Part shown: piece after piece, positions 1 to 6,397 of the stretch
Numbering within the stretch: position 1 is the first letter of the stretch
How the letters are laid out: every line of letters starts with the position of its first letter
From: Methanobacterium sp.
GTDB taxonomy: Archaea > Methanobacteriota > Methanobacteria > Methanobacteriales > Methanobacteriaceae
Reading direction: 5' to 3'
Length of the DNA stretch: 12,413 nucleotides
Assembly: GCA_020854975.1 (NCBI GenBank)
Contig: JAHKLQ010000041.1
Span: forward strand, 1 to 12,413
Translations under genes and position numbers: made by a program
Notes under the pieces: model-generated
Seen by the model: the letters and a program-made list of their open reading frames with translations, nothing else
Told to the model about the DNA's origin: nothing
Databases searched by the model: none

Positions 1-255
1 ATTGCCTCTTTTGAAAAAATAAGAGGATAAAAGACCTTTACCAAAGGCACAGGTTTTCCCATAATAATAACAGTTGACACAACCTTTCTTCATCAACCGG
101 ATTTCCATAACTAGGCAAAAAACCAGGTACAATACTGAGAAAATGATTCCCAGACCATAAAGTATGAAGGCACCAAGGATGTAGATAGAAATGGATAGGG
201 CATTGGATAAAATCACCATCCACAGAGGATAATTTTCATAACATCTATTTTCCAA
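1..255 (-). CDS. Small two-TM membrane protein with Cys motif, partial (3' end outside window)
   Basis: The minus-strand frame stays open from a TTG codon at 253-255 to the left edge, giving 85 residues, so the C-terminus is missing. An in-frame TAA lies just upstream of the TTG, and a GGGGGGAT ribosome binding site precedes it by about 5 nt, which decides the start. The protein has two hydrophobic segments (about residues 11-29 and 31-50), then a basic stretch (RLMKKG), then CVNCYYYGKTCAFGKG at 59-74 with Cys59, Cys62 and Cys69. By the positive-inside rule the Cys segment should be cytoplasmic, and the C-x2-C-x6-C spacing could bind a metal; both are inferences. It lies 38 bp downstream of the nicotinate phosphoribosyltransferase gene on the same strand, so co-transcription is likely. 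I know similar short archaeal membrane proteins only as hypotheticals and assign no function. Confidence 0.72.
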   Translation of the reverse strand, partial: MENRCYENYPLWMVILSNALSISIYILGAFILYGLGIIFSVLYLVFCLVMEIRLMKKGCVNCYYYGKTCAFGKGLLSSYFFKRGN

Positions 256-293
256 TTAAATCCCCCCTTATATGGATTCATTCGTTAATTTGC

Positions 294-1454
294 TTATAAC
301 TCTGGAAGATGCTTAAGCTGCTTTAAAACATAACCTCTGATTTTATCAGGTTCTGGCAAGTCCAACAGGAGTTCATGATTCTTTATTAACAGATAAAGTA
401 GACTTTCATATTTTCCCCCACATCCACATTTTTCGAATTCATTTTTGAGGGGTAAAACCTGGTTTTTATAACACTCCTGGCAGCGGATGACATTTTTAGC
501 CCCGGAACACTTCCCTCTTTTGGCCAGAGGCTCCCCATCCACTTCTACAATGTCCATGGAAAAGTCCACCACCGGTGCGTTACTGATGGAAGTTCCAATT
601 CCATATGCGTCCACCAAAGGATTAAGTTCAGGAAGGTTTTTTTCTTTAATCCCACCACTTACAAAGATTTTCACATGTTCAAATCCCCTTAAATCCAATT
701 CCCATCTTGCCTCTTTCAGAATATGGTAAAAATCGCCACGTCGAGATGAAGGTGTGTCAAAACGTATGGCATATAGTTTTTCACCTAAAGCCTCTGCCAC
801 GTTCAAAGATTCAAATTTTTCATCATTGAAGGTGTCAATAAGTGCAACCCGATTCACATCGGGATCTATCACTTCGTCAAAAGCTCTCACAGCGTTGACA
901 GTAGAACCAATACAGATAATCAGGGCATGGGGGATGGTTCCCAAGGGATCTTTTCCTATAATCTCCCCACTTTTAATAACGGACACACCATCACAGCCAC
1001 CAATAAAAGCGCTCCTTTCTATCATAGGGGCAATGGCCGGGTGCATTCTCCGCGCACCAAAACTCATCACCAGGCGTTCCCCTGCCAGTTTCCGGTAACG
1101 GGCAGCCTGAGTGGCAATGCCCGTGGCCTGACAGAGAAATCCAAGTATAGCTGTTTCAAAAATACAGAAATCCTGATAATAACCTTCTATCTCCAGCACA
1201 GGTTGGTTGGGATAAAAAACAGTACCCTCTCTCATAGCCCGCACCTGCACAGGCAGATCCTTTAAAAGCAGAGCTACTTCTTCTAAACCTGCTAAAACAG
1301 CCCAAGACCATTCACTGGGCAGACCCTTGGCAACAAATTCTGCCCTGACTTTAGGGTTTATATTTTTATTTTTCAGTATCTCCAGAGTCCGCTGGAAGTA
1401 GACGTCAGTGACGTTGCCCTCCATTATTTCCTTTTCCTCAGCTATATGGAACAT
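294..1454 (-). CDS. pncB: Nicotinate phosphoribosyltransferase (archaeal zinc-binding type)
   Basis: The enzyme joins nicotinate to 5-phosphoribosyl-1-pyrophosphate to give nicotinate mononucleotide in the salvage route to NAD; it should be cytosolic. Counting from the ATG at 1454 (386 residues), it shows FGARRMHP at 132-139, DTPSSRRG at 233-240, VSGG at 265-268 and GIGTSIS at 285-291, the conserved blocks of the type II phosphoribosyltransferase barrel. A C-terminal CQEC (325-328) and CGC (343-345) form a four-Cys zinc knuckle as in the Thermoplasma acidophilum enzyme, which the whole protein resembles in order of motifs. An in-frame GTG at 1472 adds six residues. I prefer the ATG because GGTGGAT lies 5 nt upstream of it and because the N-terminus then lines up with the Thermoplasma protein. 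It lies 90 bp downstream of polB1 on the same strand, so read-through or its own weak promoter are both possible. Confidence 0.93.
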   Translation of the reverse strand: MFHIAEEKEIMEGNVTDVYFQRTLEILKNKNINPKVRAEFVAKGLPSEWSWAVLAGLEEVALLLKDLPVQVRAMREGTVFYPNQPVLEIEGYYQDFCIFETAILGFLCQATGIATQAARYRKLAGERLVMSFGARRMHPAIAPMIERSAFIGGCDGVSVIKSGEIIGKDPLGTIPHALIICIGSTVNAVRAFDEVIDPDVNRVALIDTFNDEKFESLNVAEALGEKLYAIRFDTPSSRRGDFYHILKEARWELDLRGFEHVKIFVSGGIKEKNLPELNPLVDAYGIGTSISNAPVVDFSMDIVEVDGEPLAKRGKCSGAKNVIRCQECYKNQVLPLKNEFEKCGCGGKYESLLYLLIKNHELLLDLPEPDKIRGYVLKQLKHLPEL

Positions 1455-1544
1455 GCAATCCACCGTTTTCACATTTCACTTTGTTTAAACAGGTATAACT
1501 TAAGTTAAATTCAATAAATTTTAATCAATAAACATTTTAAGTAA

Positions 1545-3338
1545 TTAATCCTGATAAACAGCGTAAAAACCATCAGTATCAGCATACACTGGTTTAAAAC
1601 CAAAATCTTCTGATTTTATCATGGTCTTTTTAATGTAATCCCTTCCCCAGGCAGTTATAGCAGCGGCACATTCCAATCGGTACCATCTGAAACGTGAATA
1701 ACCATAAACTCCATACATAGAGTTAGCCAACCTTTTCAGGGCTTCTTGCTGCACGTTCAGAATCTTCTTTTCCTTTTCATCCTGTGATTCTTTCATCATG
1801 GTCTTTAGACGCACCCTCTCTTGGAGGATGTTGCCGATGATAGAAGGAACAAAACCAGCTGGCTCTTTAAGAAACATGTATCCTCCTTCAGGGGAAATAT
1901 GGCATTTTTCAGAGTCACATTCATCTACCAAAGTGTCCGGTGAAACGTTTTTGGAGATGATGATACTGGGGTACAGACTACGGAAATCAAAGTAAACAAT
2001 GTTTTCATGAAGACCCTTAACTGGATCCTTCACGTAGCCTCCTGTGGCTCGTTTACCTCTCCGGTTTGAATACTGCGAGGCTGAGGGTTTGTTAGGCACC
2101 ACTTCGCCCTGTTCATATGCTTTGCGGATAAGGTACCATTCCACCATTTGTCCAGTGGTCATACGGGCCACATCAAAAAATGGCTGGCCCACTATCCTGG
2201 TAAGTTCCTGGGTTAGGGGTAGCATCTTCTCCCCAATCTCAGTCACAGTCACTGCATCATCCAGGGAGTACTTGAAAAGTGTTTCCAGTTTTTCTCCTCC
2301 ATCTGTCCAGTACTGGTGTATTTCATCACCGGGAATGTCCTGTTTTTCTTTGCCGAAAAGTTCCAGATACACTCTTTCCAGGGTGTAACGGTCCAGGTGT
2401 AGGTAGCGGCGCATGATAAGGTAAAGATCAACATGAACTCTGCCTTTTACCAGGGCGGCATTGGCAAAACCTCTCTTCATAAATTTAAGAGATGAACCAT
2501 CAGTACCCAAATTCAGGGGAACATCTAGGAGAGCTGCCCGATCCCGGATATAGGGAAAATCAAAATTATCAGAGTTATAACCAATGAGAAGATCTGGATT
2601 CTCCTCTTCAACAATATCCACAAATTTTTTAAGCATTTCTGCCTCACTTTCCACAGTTTCCACAAAATCCAGGGGAGATTCAGCGGTGGATATCACCATC
2701 TGTAGCCCTTGGTTACTGGAGAGGCTGATCATGATGATAGGATCTGTTTCTGAGTTTGGCATGCCCTTGGGATTGTAAACTTCGATATCCAGGCTAAGAA
2801 CATTAAGATCTGGAAATTCAGAGCTAACCGGGTGGATTTCACCTTCCAATTCCATGATACAGGTAGCACTGTTGGGTGGGACATTTTGAACATCTTTCAT
2901 TTCAGAAGAACTGATAACAGTCCCTTGAACTTTCACCTCCGCCATGGGGAACAATCCCTTATCTATAAGATATCTACGGTAGAAGGGAATATCATGTTCT
3001 CTGATGTCTTTAACATCAGGTAAATCCCTTATTTTGTCTCTTAACTTAGGAACATCCTGGGGATGATTTAAAGTGACTTTTATAAAATCTTTTTCCTGTC
3101 CCAGATCTTTCATTTTCACCTTTTCAACCTGCAGAACATCCAGTTCTTCTACTATTTGCTCCTGACACTTATCCAGGTCATGAGGTACCACATAGATGTA
3201 GGGTTTGAATCCTTTATCTAGGATGATAATGGAATTTTCTTTTTTCCCATCCTTTTCTCTTCCGAAAAGTCTTAACACGGCTTTTTCGTCCCTGGTGATG
3301 TAGTCTATGTCTAAGAGTACCATTCTTTTGGTTTCCAT
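1545..3338 (-). CDS. polB1: Family-B DNA polymerase, large subunit of a split enzyme (PolB1)
   Basis: This 597-residue protein carries the N-terminal archaeal PolB domain, the 3'-5' proofreading exonuclease and most of the polymerase domain. Visible motifs are ExoI DIE at 184-186, Exo[13 protein letters not shown] at 253-263, ExoIII YSLDD at 357-361, motif [11 protein letters not shown] at 451-460, motif [10 protein letters not shown] at 535-543 and motif C YADTDG at 585-590. It stops only seven residues after motif C, where a single-chain archaeal PolB (about 770-800 residues) would continue into the thumb. This matches the split PolB of Methanothermobacter thermautotrophicus, in which a separate small subunit supplies the C-terminal part. 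No such small subunit is in this window, and no intein sequence is present. The ATG at 3338 has only a weak AGAGAT upstream but a good TATA box behind it. Confidence 0.95.
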   Translation of the reverse strand: METKRMVLLDIDYITRDEKAVLRLFGREKDGKKENSIIILDKGFKPYIYVVPHDLDKCQEQIVEELDVLQVEKVKMKDLGQEKDFIKVTLNHPQDVPKLRDKIRDLPDVKDIREHDIPFYRRYLIDKGLFPMAEVKVQGTVISSSEMKDVQNVPPNSATCIMELEGEIHPVSSEFPDLNVLSLDIEVYNPKGMPNSETDPIIMISLSSNQGLQMVISTAESPLDFVETVESEAEMLKKFVDIVEEENPDLLIGYNSDNFDFPYIRDRAALLDVPLNLGTDGSSLKFMKRGFANAALVKGRVHVDLYLIMRRYLHLDRYTLERVYLELFGKEKQDIPGDEIHQYWTDGGEKLETLFKYSLDDAVTVTEIGEKMLPLTQELTRIVGQPFFDVARMTTGQMVEWYLIRKAYEQGEVVPNKPSASQYSNRRGKRATGGYVKDPVKGLHENIVYFDFRSLYPSIIISKNVSPDTLVDECDSEKCHISPEGGYMFLKEPAGFVPSIIGNILQERVRLKTMMKESQDEKEKKILNVQQEALKRLANSMYGVYGYSRFRWYRLECAAAITAWGRDYIKKTMIKSEDFGFKPVYADTDGFYAVYQD

Positions 3339-3361
3339 ACAATCTCTTAATTTATATTGAA

Positions 3362-3386
3362 CAGATTATATAATTTGTTGAATCTG
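3362..3386 (-). promoter_or_regulatory. polB1 promoter: TATA box flanked by inverted repeat
   Basis: Read on the minus strand, AAATTATATAATC (about 3364-3376) is a good archaeal TATA box. Its centre is about 32 bp from the polB1 ATG, so transcription should begin a few bases before the start codon and give a short leader. The arms CAGATT (3362-3367) and AATCTG (3381-3386) flank the box with a 13-bp spacer. A protein bound to them would block TBP access, but no regulator is identified. The TATA call is reasonable; the operator role of the arms is only a suggestion. Confidence 0.5.
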
Positions 3387-3794
3387 ATATTATCTAAAAA
3401 TCCCCCACCAATATATTGATGAAATGAATTAAACAGTGAGGATAAGATATGAATAGGGGCAAGTGTTTGCTTTAATTTTCCAGGAGAAAAAGGTCCTTAA
3501 ATTGTTACTTGATTTCAAATGAAATATTTTTAAGGAGAATATGATTACTTTAGATCATACTCTGTTAATTACTTCGCCATACATTGCAACTGTATCAATT
3601 ATTGCAACTGATGTTGAAACATTATTGATATCCACTTGGAATATGCTACAGATCATACTATTTTCATAAATTAGCCATAAATTTCAAGTGTAAATATTGT
3701 TAATGATAAGCAAGAGGGTTTGGTTTAGGGAACTATTAATACATGGTTAACTAAGAATTCTTCTCAAGCAAATTTTAAGGAGTTAAATGTTAAA
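3387..3794. other. Intergenic region with short repeats, no firm gene
   Basis: This AT-rich gap lies between the divergent polB1 and GNAT genes. It contains the 10-bp palindrome CAATATATTG (3409-3418), two direct copies of ATTGCAACTG (3583-3592 and 3601-3610, period 18), a CAAC-TGAT-GTTG palindrome (3606-3617) and two copies of AGATCATACT about 98 bp apart (3552-3561 and 3650-3659). One short ORF (3541-3669) lies inside it and is listed separately. No tRNA, structured RNA or insertion sequence is recognised. The repeats could be regulator sites for the acetyltransferase gene downstream. Confidence 0.4.
3541..3669 (+). CDS. Possible 42-residue small ORF with strong ribosome binding site
   Basis: An ATG at 3541 is preceded by TAAGGAG with a 3-nt gap, a strong archaeal Shine-Dalgarno, and the frame stays open for 42 codons to TAA. 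The predicted peptide starts MITLDHTLLITSPYIATVSI and is fairly hydrophobic but has no clear membrane segment or known domain. The repeated IAT within it comes from the two ATTGCAACTG copies in the DNA, so the sequence may be regulatory rather than coding. A relic of a larger gene is also possible. I do not recognise it, and coding status is doubtful. Confidence 0.22.
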   Translation: MITLDHTLLITSPYIATVSIIATDVETLLISTWNMLQIILFS

Positions 3795-4397
3795 ATGCAT
3801 CTTCAAAAAATGGATAAAGAAAAACATGACCCGTTAAAGGTTTCAGCACTCATTTATGAAGCCGATGTGGATACATTCAATTTCTTCTTTGGTAATTCAA
3901 AAAACGCATCCCAAAAAATTGAAAAACTGGTTACTGCCGGGGATAACAGTCTGGGACACCAGCAGATCTATGTGGTGACCAGCGAAACCAATGATATTAA
4001 GGGAGTAATGGTTTATTCAGTGGGGGATAGGATGGATAAAATCCAGGAACTGAACATTCTTTTCAAAAATCTTAATCCTTTAGATGCATTTCGCTTCCTG
4101 ATGATTGAAATAATAGACAGTATCTTTTTATCTAATCTAAAGGAGGATGATTACTATTTTTTTATCATAGCTGTGGATGAAAAATCAAGGGGACAGGGAA
4201 TAGGTTCTTTTATCTTAAAGGAGGGAATAAAACTGGCCAGGGGAAATGGATGTAAAAGGGCGGTACTGGATGTTGACATTGAAAATGAAGATGCTTTAAG
4301 GTTGTATGAAAGGATGGGGTTTGGAAAATTCAAGGAAAAAAGTTTATCACTTTGGAAATGGAAGAAAGGGGCGTATAATATGGAATATTTACTTTAA
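3795..4397 (+). CDS. GNAT-family N-acetyltransferase
   Basis: This 200-residue protein has the acetyl-CoA-binding core of the GNAT superfamily in its C-terminal half. A beta strand (YYFFIIAV, 120-127) leads into motif A, with R132-G-Q-G-I-G137 forming the pyrophosphate loop, then motif B with [14 protein letters not shown] at 163-176. The N-terminal 110 residues would form the acceptor-binding part and show no recognisable family signature, so the substrate is unknown (a small molecule, a protein N-terminus or a lysine are all possible). A ribosome binding site AAGGAG at 3777-3782 is 12 nt before this ATG, longer than usual, and is better spaced for an out-of-frame ATG at 3787. Met6 at 3810 is an alternative start. 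The gene stands alone: polB1 diverges upstream and padR follows after about 300 bp. Confidence 0.85.
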   Translation: MHLQKMDKEKHDPLKVSALIYEADVDTFNFFFGNSKNASQKIEKLVTAGDNSLGHQQIYVVTSETNDIKGVMVYSVGDRMDKIQELNILFKNLNPLDAFRFLMIEIIDSIFLSNLKEDDYYFFIIAVDEKSRGQGIGSFILKEGIKLARGNGCKRAVLDVDIENEDALRLYERMGFGKFKEKSLSLWKWKKGAYNMEYLL

Positions 4398-4540
4398 ATA
4401 AAAATTCATTCTTTTTAAGTCAAAATAAGGATTTATACTAGTTTTAATAATATTATGTCCAGTTTTTGAGTCTTCATTGTAAGATGAAGGCAGTTTCTTT
4501 AAATCAAATATGGGGTATGGTTTTCCTTAATCACAATCTA
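4398..4540 (+). other. Intergenic segment after GNAT gene with weak terminator signals
   Basis: Just after the acetyltransferase stop, ATTCTTTTTAAG (around 4409-4420) is a short T run that could end transcription. A hairpin with arms CTTCAT (4472-4477) and ATGAAG (4484-4489) and a 6-nt loop follows further on, ahead of a T-rich stretch. Both signals are weak. Nothing else is evident before the padR promoter. Confidence 0.3.
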
Positions 4541-4578
4541 TTTATATGATGACCCACTTAATATCGATTAGTCGATAT
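4538..4578 (+). promoter_or_regulatory. padR promoter with palindromic operator
   Basis: CTATTTATATGA (4538-4549) is a good archaeal TATA box whose expected transcription start falls near 4569. Centred on that point is a perfect inverted repeat ATATCGA-TTAG-TCGATAT (4561-4578). A dimeric winged-helix repressor bound there would block initiation. The obvious candidate is the PadR protein encoded next, acting on itself. A second possible TATA box (TCATATAATAA, about 4610-4620) lies further down, so the exact start is uncertain. Confidence 0.55.
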
Positions 4579-4641
4579 CGGAAACTTGATATTGTTTGAG
4601 AAAAAAATTGTCATATAATAATTTAAAGATATTAAATCAAT

Positions 4642-4676
4642 TATTCAATATCAAACTATCGATATTATATTGAATA
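4642..4676 (+). promoter_or_regulatory. Second inverted repeat in the padR leader
   Basis: TATTCAATAT (4642-4651) and ATATTGAATA (4667-4676) are perfect 10-bp arms around a 15-bp spacer. The spacer contains the self-complementary TATCGATA (4657-4664), which shares the ATCGAT core of the upstream operator. The repeat ends about 22 bp before the preferred padR ATG. It may be a second operator for PadR. AT-rich DNA gives such repeats by chance more easily, so confidence is moderate. Confidence 0.4.
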
Positions 4677-4698
4677 TATGATAGGAGAGAATTCCAAG

Positions 4699-5277
4699 AT
4701 GTGGGATGAGTGGAGAAATAAATGGGATAACTGGAGAAACATCCACGAAAAAATAGACAAACTGCATAAACTGGGAGGTTTGAGAATATGGATACTCCAT
4801 GTCCTTGATCACGGCCCAAAAAATGGTGTAGAAATAATGGATGCAATCCAGGAACACTATGACATCATAAATGAAATGTATCAAAAGCGAAGACAAGAGT
4901 TTGGAGGTGATCACTATGATCATCACTTTCAAAAAACAATGAGACGTGTCCCCTGCCGACCTTCACCTGGTTCAGTATACCCCATGCTTAAAAAAATGGT
5001 AGATGAAGGATTAATAGAAAAAATGGAAGATGGAAAATATGATCTAACTGAAGAAGGACGGGAAATAATCATTGATCTTTTCGGTGGTTTAGAGGGGCCA
5101 GCGGGTCACAGAAGGGATAGGGGAACTTTCGCTGTGGAGCATGTGTTAACAGAGATTGGTAGCTATGTGACCTTTTTGGAAGACATAAAAAAAGAGAAAC
5201 TTGCACCACACAAGGAAATAATAGGAGAACTAGGCGAAAGATTAAAAAATATGGGAGAATCACTCCCAGATGAATAA
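4699..5277 (+). CDS. PadR-family transcriptional regulator with His/Cys-containing insertion
   Basis: PadR proteins are dimeric winged-helix repressors that often control adjacent exporter genes. Counting from the ATG at 4699 (192 residues), LGGLRIWILHVLDHGPKNGV (25-44) is the first helix pair, RPSPGSVYPMLKKMVDEGLI (87-106) is the recognition helix and its continuation, and YDLTEEGREI (114-123) is the end of the wing. A charged, Trp-rich leader (residues 1-24) precedes the domain. Between helix 2 and the recognition helix lies an insertion of about 32 residues (54-86) containing HYDHH at 72-76 and Cys86. The C-terminal part would form the dimerisation helix. An ATG at 4678 adds seven residues but has no ribosome binding site, whereas AGGAGAG at 4683-4689 is well placed for 4699. 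Divergent-type palindromes upstream suggest autoregulation, and the ABC exporter genes begin 102 bp downstream. Confidence 0.88.
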   Translation: MWDEWRNKWDNWRNIHEKIDKLHKLGGLRIWILHVLDHGPKNGVEIMDAIQEHYDIINEMYQKRRQEFGGDHYDHHFQKTMRRVPCRPSPGSVYPMLKKMVDEGLIEKMEDGKYDLTEEGREIIIDLFGGLEGPAGHRRDRGTFAVEHVLTEIGSYVTFLEDIKKEKLAPHKEIIGELGERLKNMGESLPDE

Positions 5278-5300
5278 TTCAGATTTAAACGGGTCTGAAT
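5277..5300 (+). terminator. Hairpin after padR, possible terminator or processing site
   Basis: ATTCAGA (5277-5283) and TCTGAAT (5294-5300) pair perfectly. In RNA three G-U pairs extend the stem to ten base pairs with an AAAC tetraloop. It overlaps the last base of the padR stop codon and lies about 80 bp before the ABC ATPase start, with a short T run (5311-5314) after it. It could reduce read-through from padR to the exporter genes or protect the padR transcript end. Bacterial-style hairpin terminators are uncommon in archaea, so the role is open. Confidence 0.4.
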
Positions 5301-5322
5301 AGTAAAATAATTTTGAAAAATT

Positions 5323-5375
5323 CGTATAACCTAGCTTGGGCTATCATTGCCTATAAATTAAATTGGAATAGGGGA
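5323..5375 (+). promoter_or_regulatory. Possible internal promoter and ribosome binding site of the ABC operon
   Basis: CGTATAAC (5323-5330) is a TATA-like element whose expected start (about 5354) leaves a leader of roughly 25 nt before the ATG at 5380. A second AT-rich element, CTATAAATTA (5351-5360), is too close for a leadered message. AGGGG (about 5370-5374) supplies the ribosome binding site. No copy of the ATATCGA-type padR palindrome occurs here; only a weak TAGC-TTGG-GCTA repeat (5332-5343) is seen. Whether the exporter genes have their own promoter or depend on padR is unresolved. Confidence 0.3.
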
Positions 5376-5379
5376 AAAC

Positions 5380-6396
5380 ATGACAAAAAATGCTATAGAG
5401 ATAAATAATCTCACAAAAAAGTTCAAAGACTTTACAGCTGTGGATAATTTATCTTTGACTGTAAAGGAAGGTGAAATTTTTGGGTTCCTAGGCCCTAATG
5501 GTGCTGGTAAAAGTACCACCATACGAATGTTATGCACCCTGGCTCAACCCACCTCAGGATCTGCAAAAGTTGCTGGATATGACCTGATTAAAGATTCTGC
5601 TAAAATTCGCCAGAACATTGGACTGGTTGCAGAGAAGATGATCATGTACGACCGTCTGACTGCTGCTGAAAACCTCCGTTTTTTCGGAAAATTGTACTCA
5701 ATACCAAAACAAAGGCTGGAAGAAAGAATAAATGAATTGCTTCAACTGGTTGATATGCAAGAATGGAGAAATACTCAAATAAATAAGTTTTCAACAGGTA
5801 TGAAACAACGAATCAATGTAATCCGGGCTTTACTACCTGAACCTAAGATATTATTTATGGATGAACCCACACTGGGTCTTGATCCACAGACTACTTTTTC
5901 TATCAGGGACATTACCAGAGAAATCAACAAAGAAGGGATGACAGTCATCTTAACCACACATGCTATGGCTGAAGCAGAAGCCCTCAGTGATCGTGTAGCA
6001 ATCATTGACCATGGCAAAATAGCCGCCTTGGACACTCCACAAAATCTTAAAAACATGATATCACAGGGAGATACTACAGTATTCAGCACTAAAATCTCCA
6101 ATCTTTCCTCAAAAATAATTAACAAAATCAAATCCCTAAACACAGTTACTGCAGTGGCACAACAGGACGATTATAATCTAAAAATTAGTGCACACGGTGA
6201 AAATCCCCTCAATGAAATCATTGACACCATTCGTGAGGAAGGGGGAAACATAACCTCAGTAACTAACAGCAAGGAATCGACTTTAGAAGACGTGTTTTTA
6301 GCAGTAACTGGTAAACAAATGCGAGATCAGGCCACTGAAAAAGCAGCCCCTATACATCATGGGCATGGACCTGCACCTAAAGCCAGGGTAAGGTGA
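5380..6396 (+). CDS. ABC transporter ATP-binding protein (ABC-2/DrrA type)
   Basis: This cytoplasmic ATPase powers the permease encoded 1 bp downstream. It has 338 residues: Walker A GPNGAGKST at 38-46, signature FSTGM at 137-141, Walker B ILFMDEP at 157-163 with catalytic Glu162, D-loop LGLDP at 165-169 and switch His194. The order and the C-terminal extension of about 100 residues place it with the DrrA/NatA-like exporters, which move drugs, ions or lipids outward. Two features are unusual. The Q-loop reads GLVAEKMIMY (81-90) with Glu85 where Gln is normal, and the last residues form a His/Pro-rich basic tail (IHHGHGPAPKARVR). The substrate cannot be inferred from the ATPase. The gene follows padR and starts a run of closely spaced genes ending at 9264. 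Confidence 0.93.
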   Translation: MTKNAIEINNLTKKFKDFTAVDNLSLTVKEGEIFGFLGPNGAGKSTTIRMLCTLAQPTSGSAKVAGYDLIKDSAKIRQNIGLVAEKMIMYDRLTAAENLRFFGKLYSIPKQRLEERINELLQLVDMQEWRNTQINKFSTGMKQRINVIRALLPEPKILFMDEPTLGLDPQTTFSIRDITREINKEGMTVILTTHAMAEAEALSDRVAIIDHGKIAALDTPQNLKNMISQGDTTVFSTKISNLSSKIINKIKSLNTVTAVAQQDDYNLKISAHGENPLNEIIDTIREEGGNITSVTNSKESTLEDVFLAVTGKQMRDQATEKAAPIHHGHGPAPKARVR

Positions 6397-6397
6397 G

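Noticed and set aside
487..1265. Plus-strand open frames opposite the nicotinate phosphoribosyltransferase gene
   Set aside because: They are antisense shadows of a well-supported gene and show no domains or ribosome binding sites.
1545..1600. Intein at the polymerase motif C site
   Set aside because: The protein simply ends after YADTDG and seven more residues; no intein splicing motif follows in any frame.
1798..3023. Open frames on both strands within polB1
   Set aside because: All lie inside the polymerase frame, whose motifs run intact from ExoI to motif C.
3583..3610. CRISPR-like repeat pair
   Set aside because: There are only two 10-bp copies 18 bp apart, far too short and few for a CRISPR array.
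4472..4489. CTTCAT/ATGAAG hairpin as a firm terminator of the first GNAT gene
   Set aside because: The stem has only six pairs and lies 75 bp after the stop codon, so it is mentioned only as a weak signal.
5332..5343. TAGC-TTGG-GCTA repeat as a PadR operator before the ABC genes
   Set aside because: The arms are only 4 bp and do not resemble the ATATCGA palindrome at the padR promoter.
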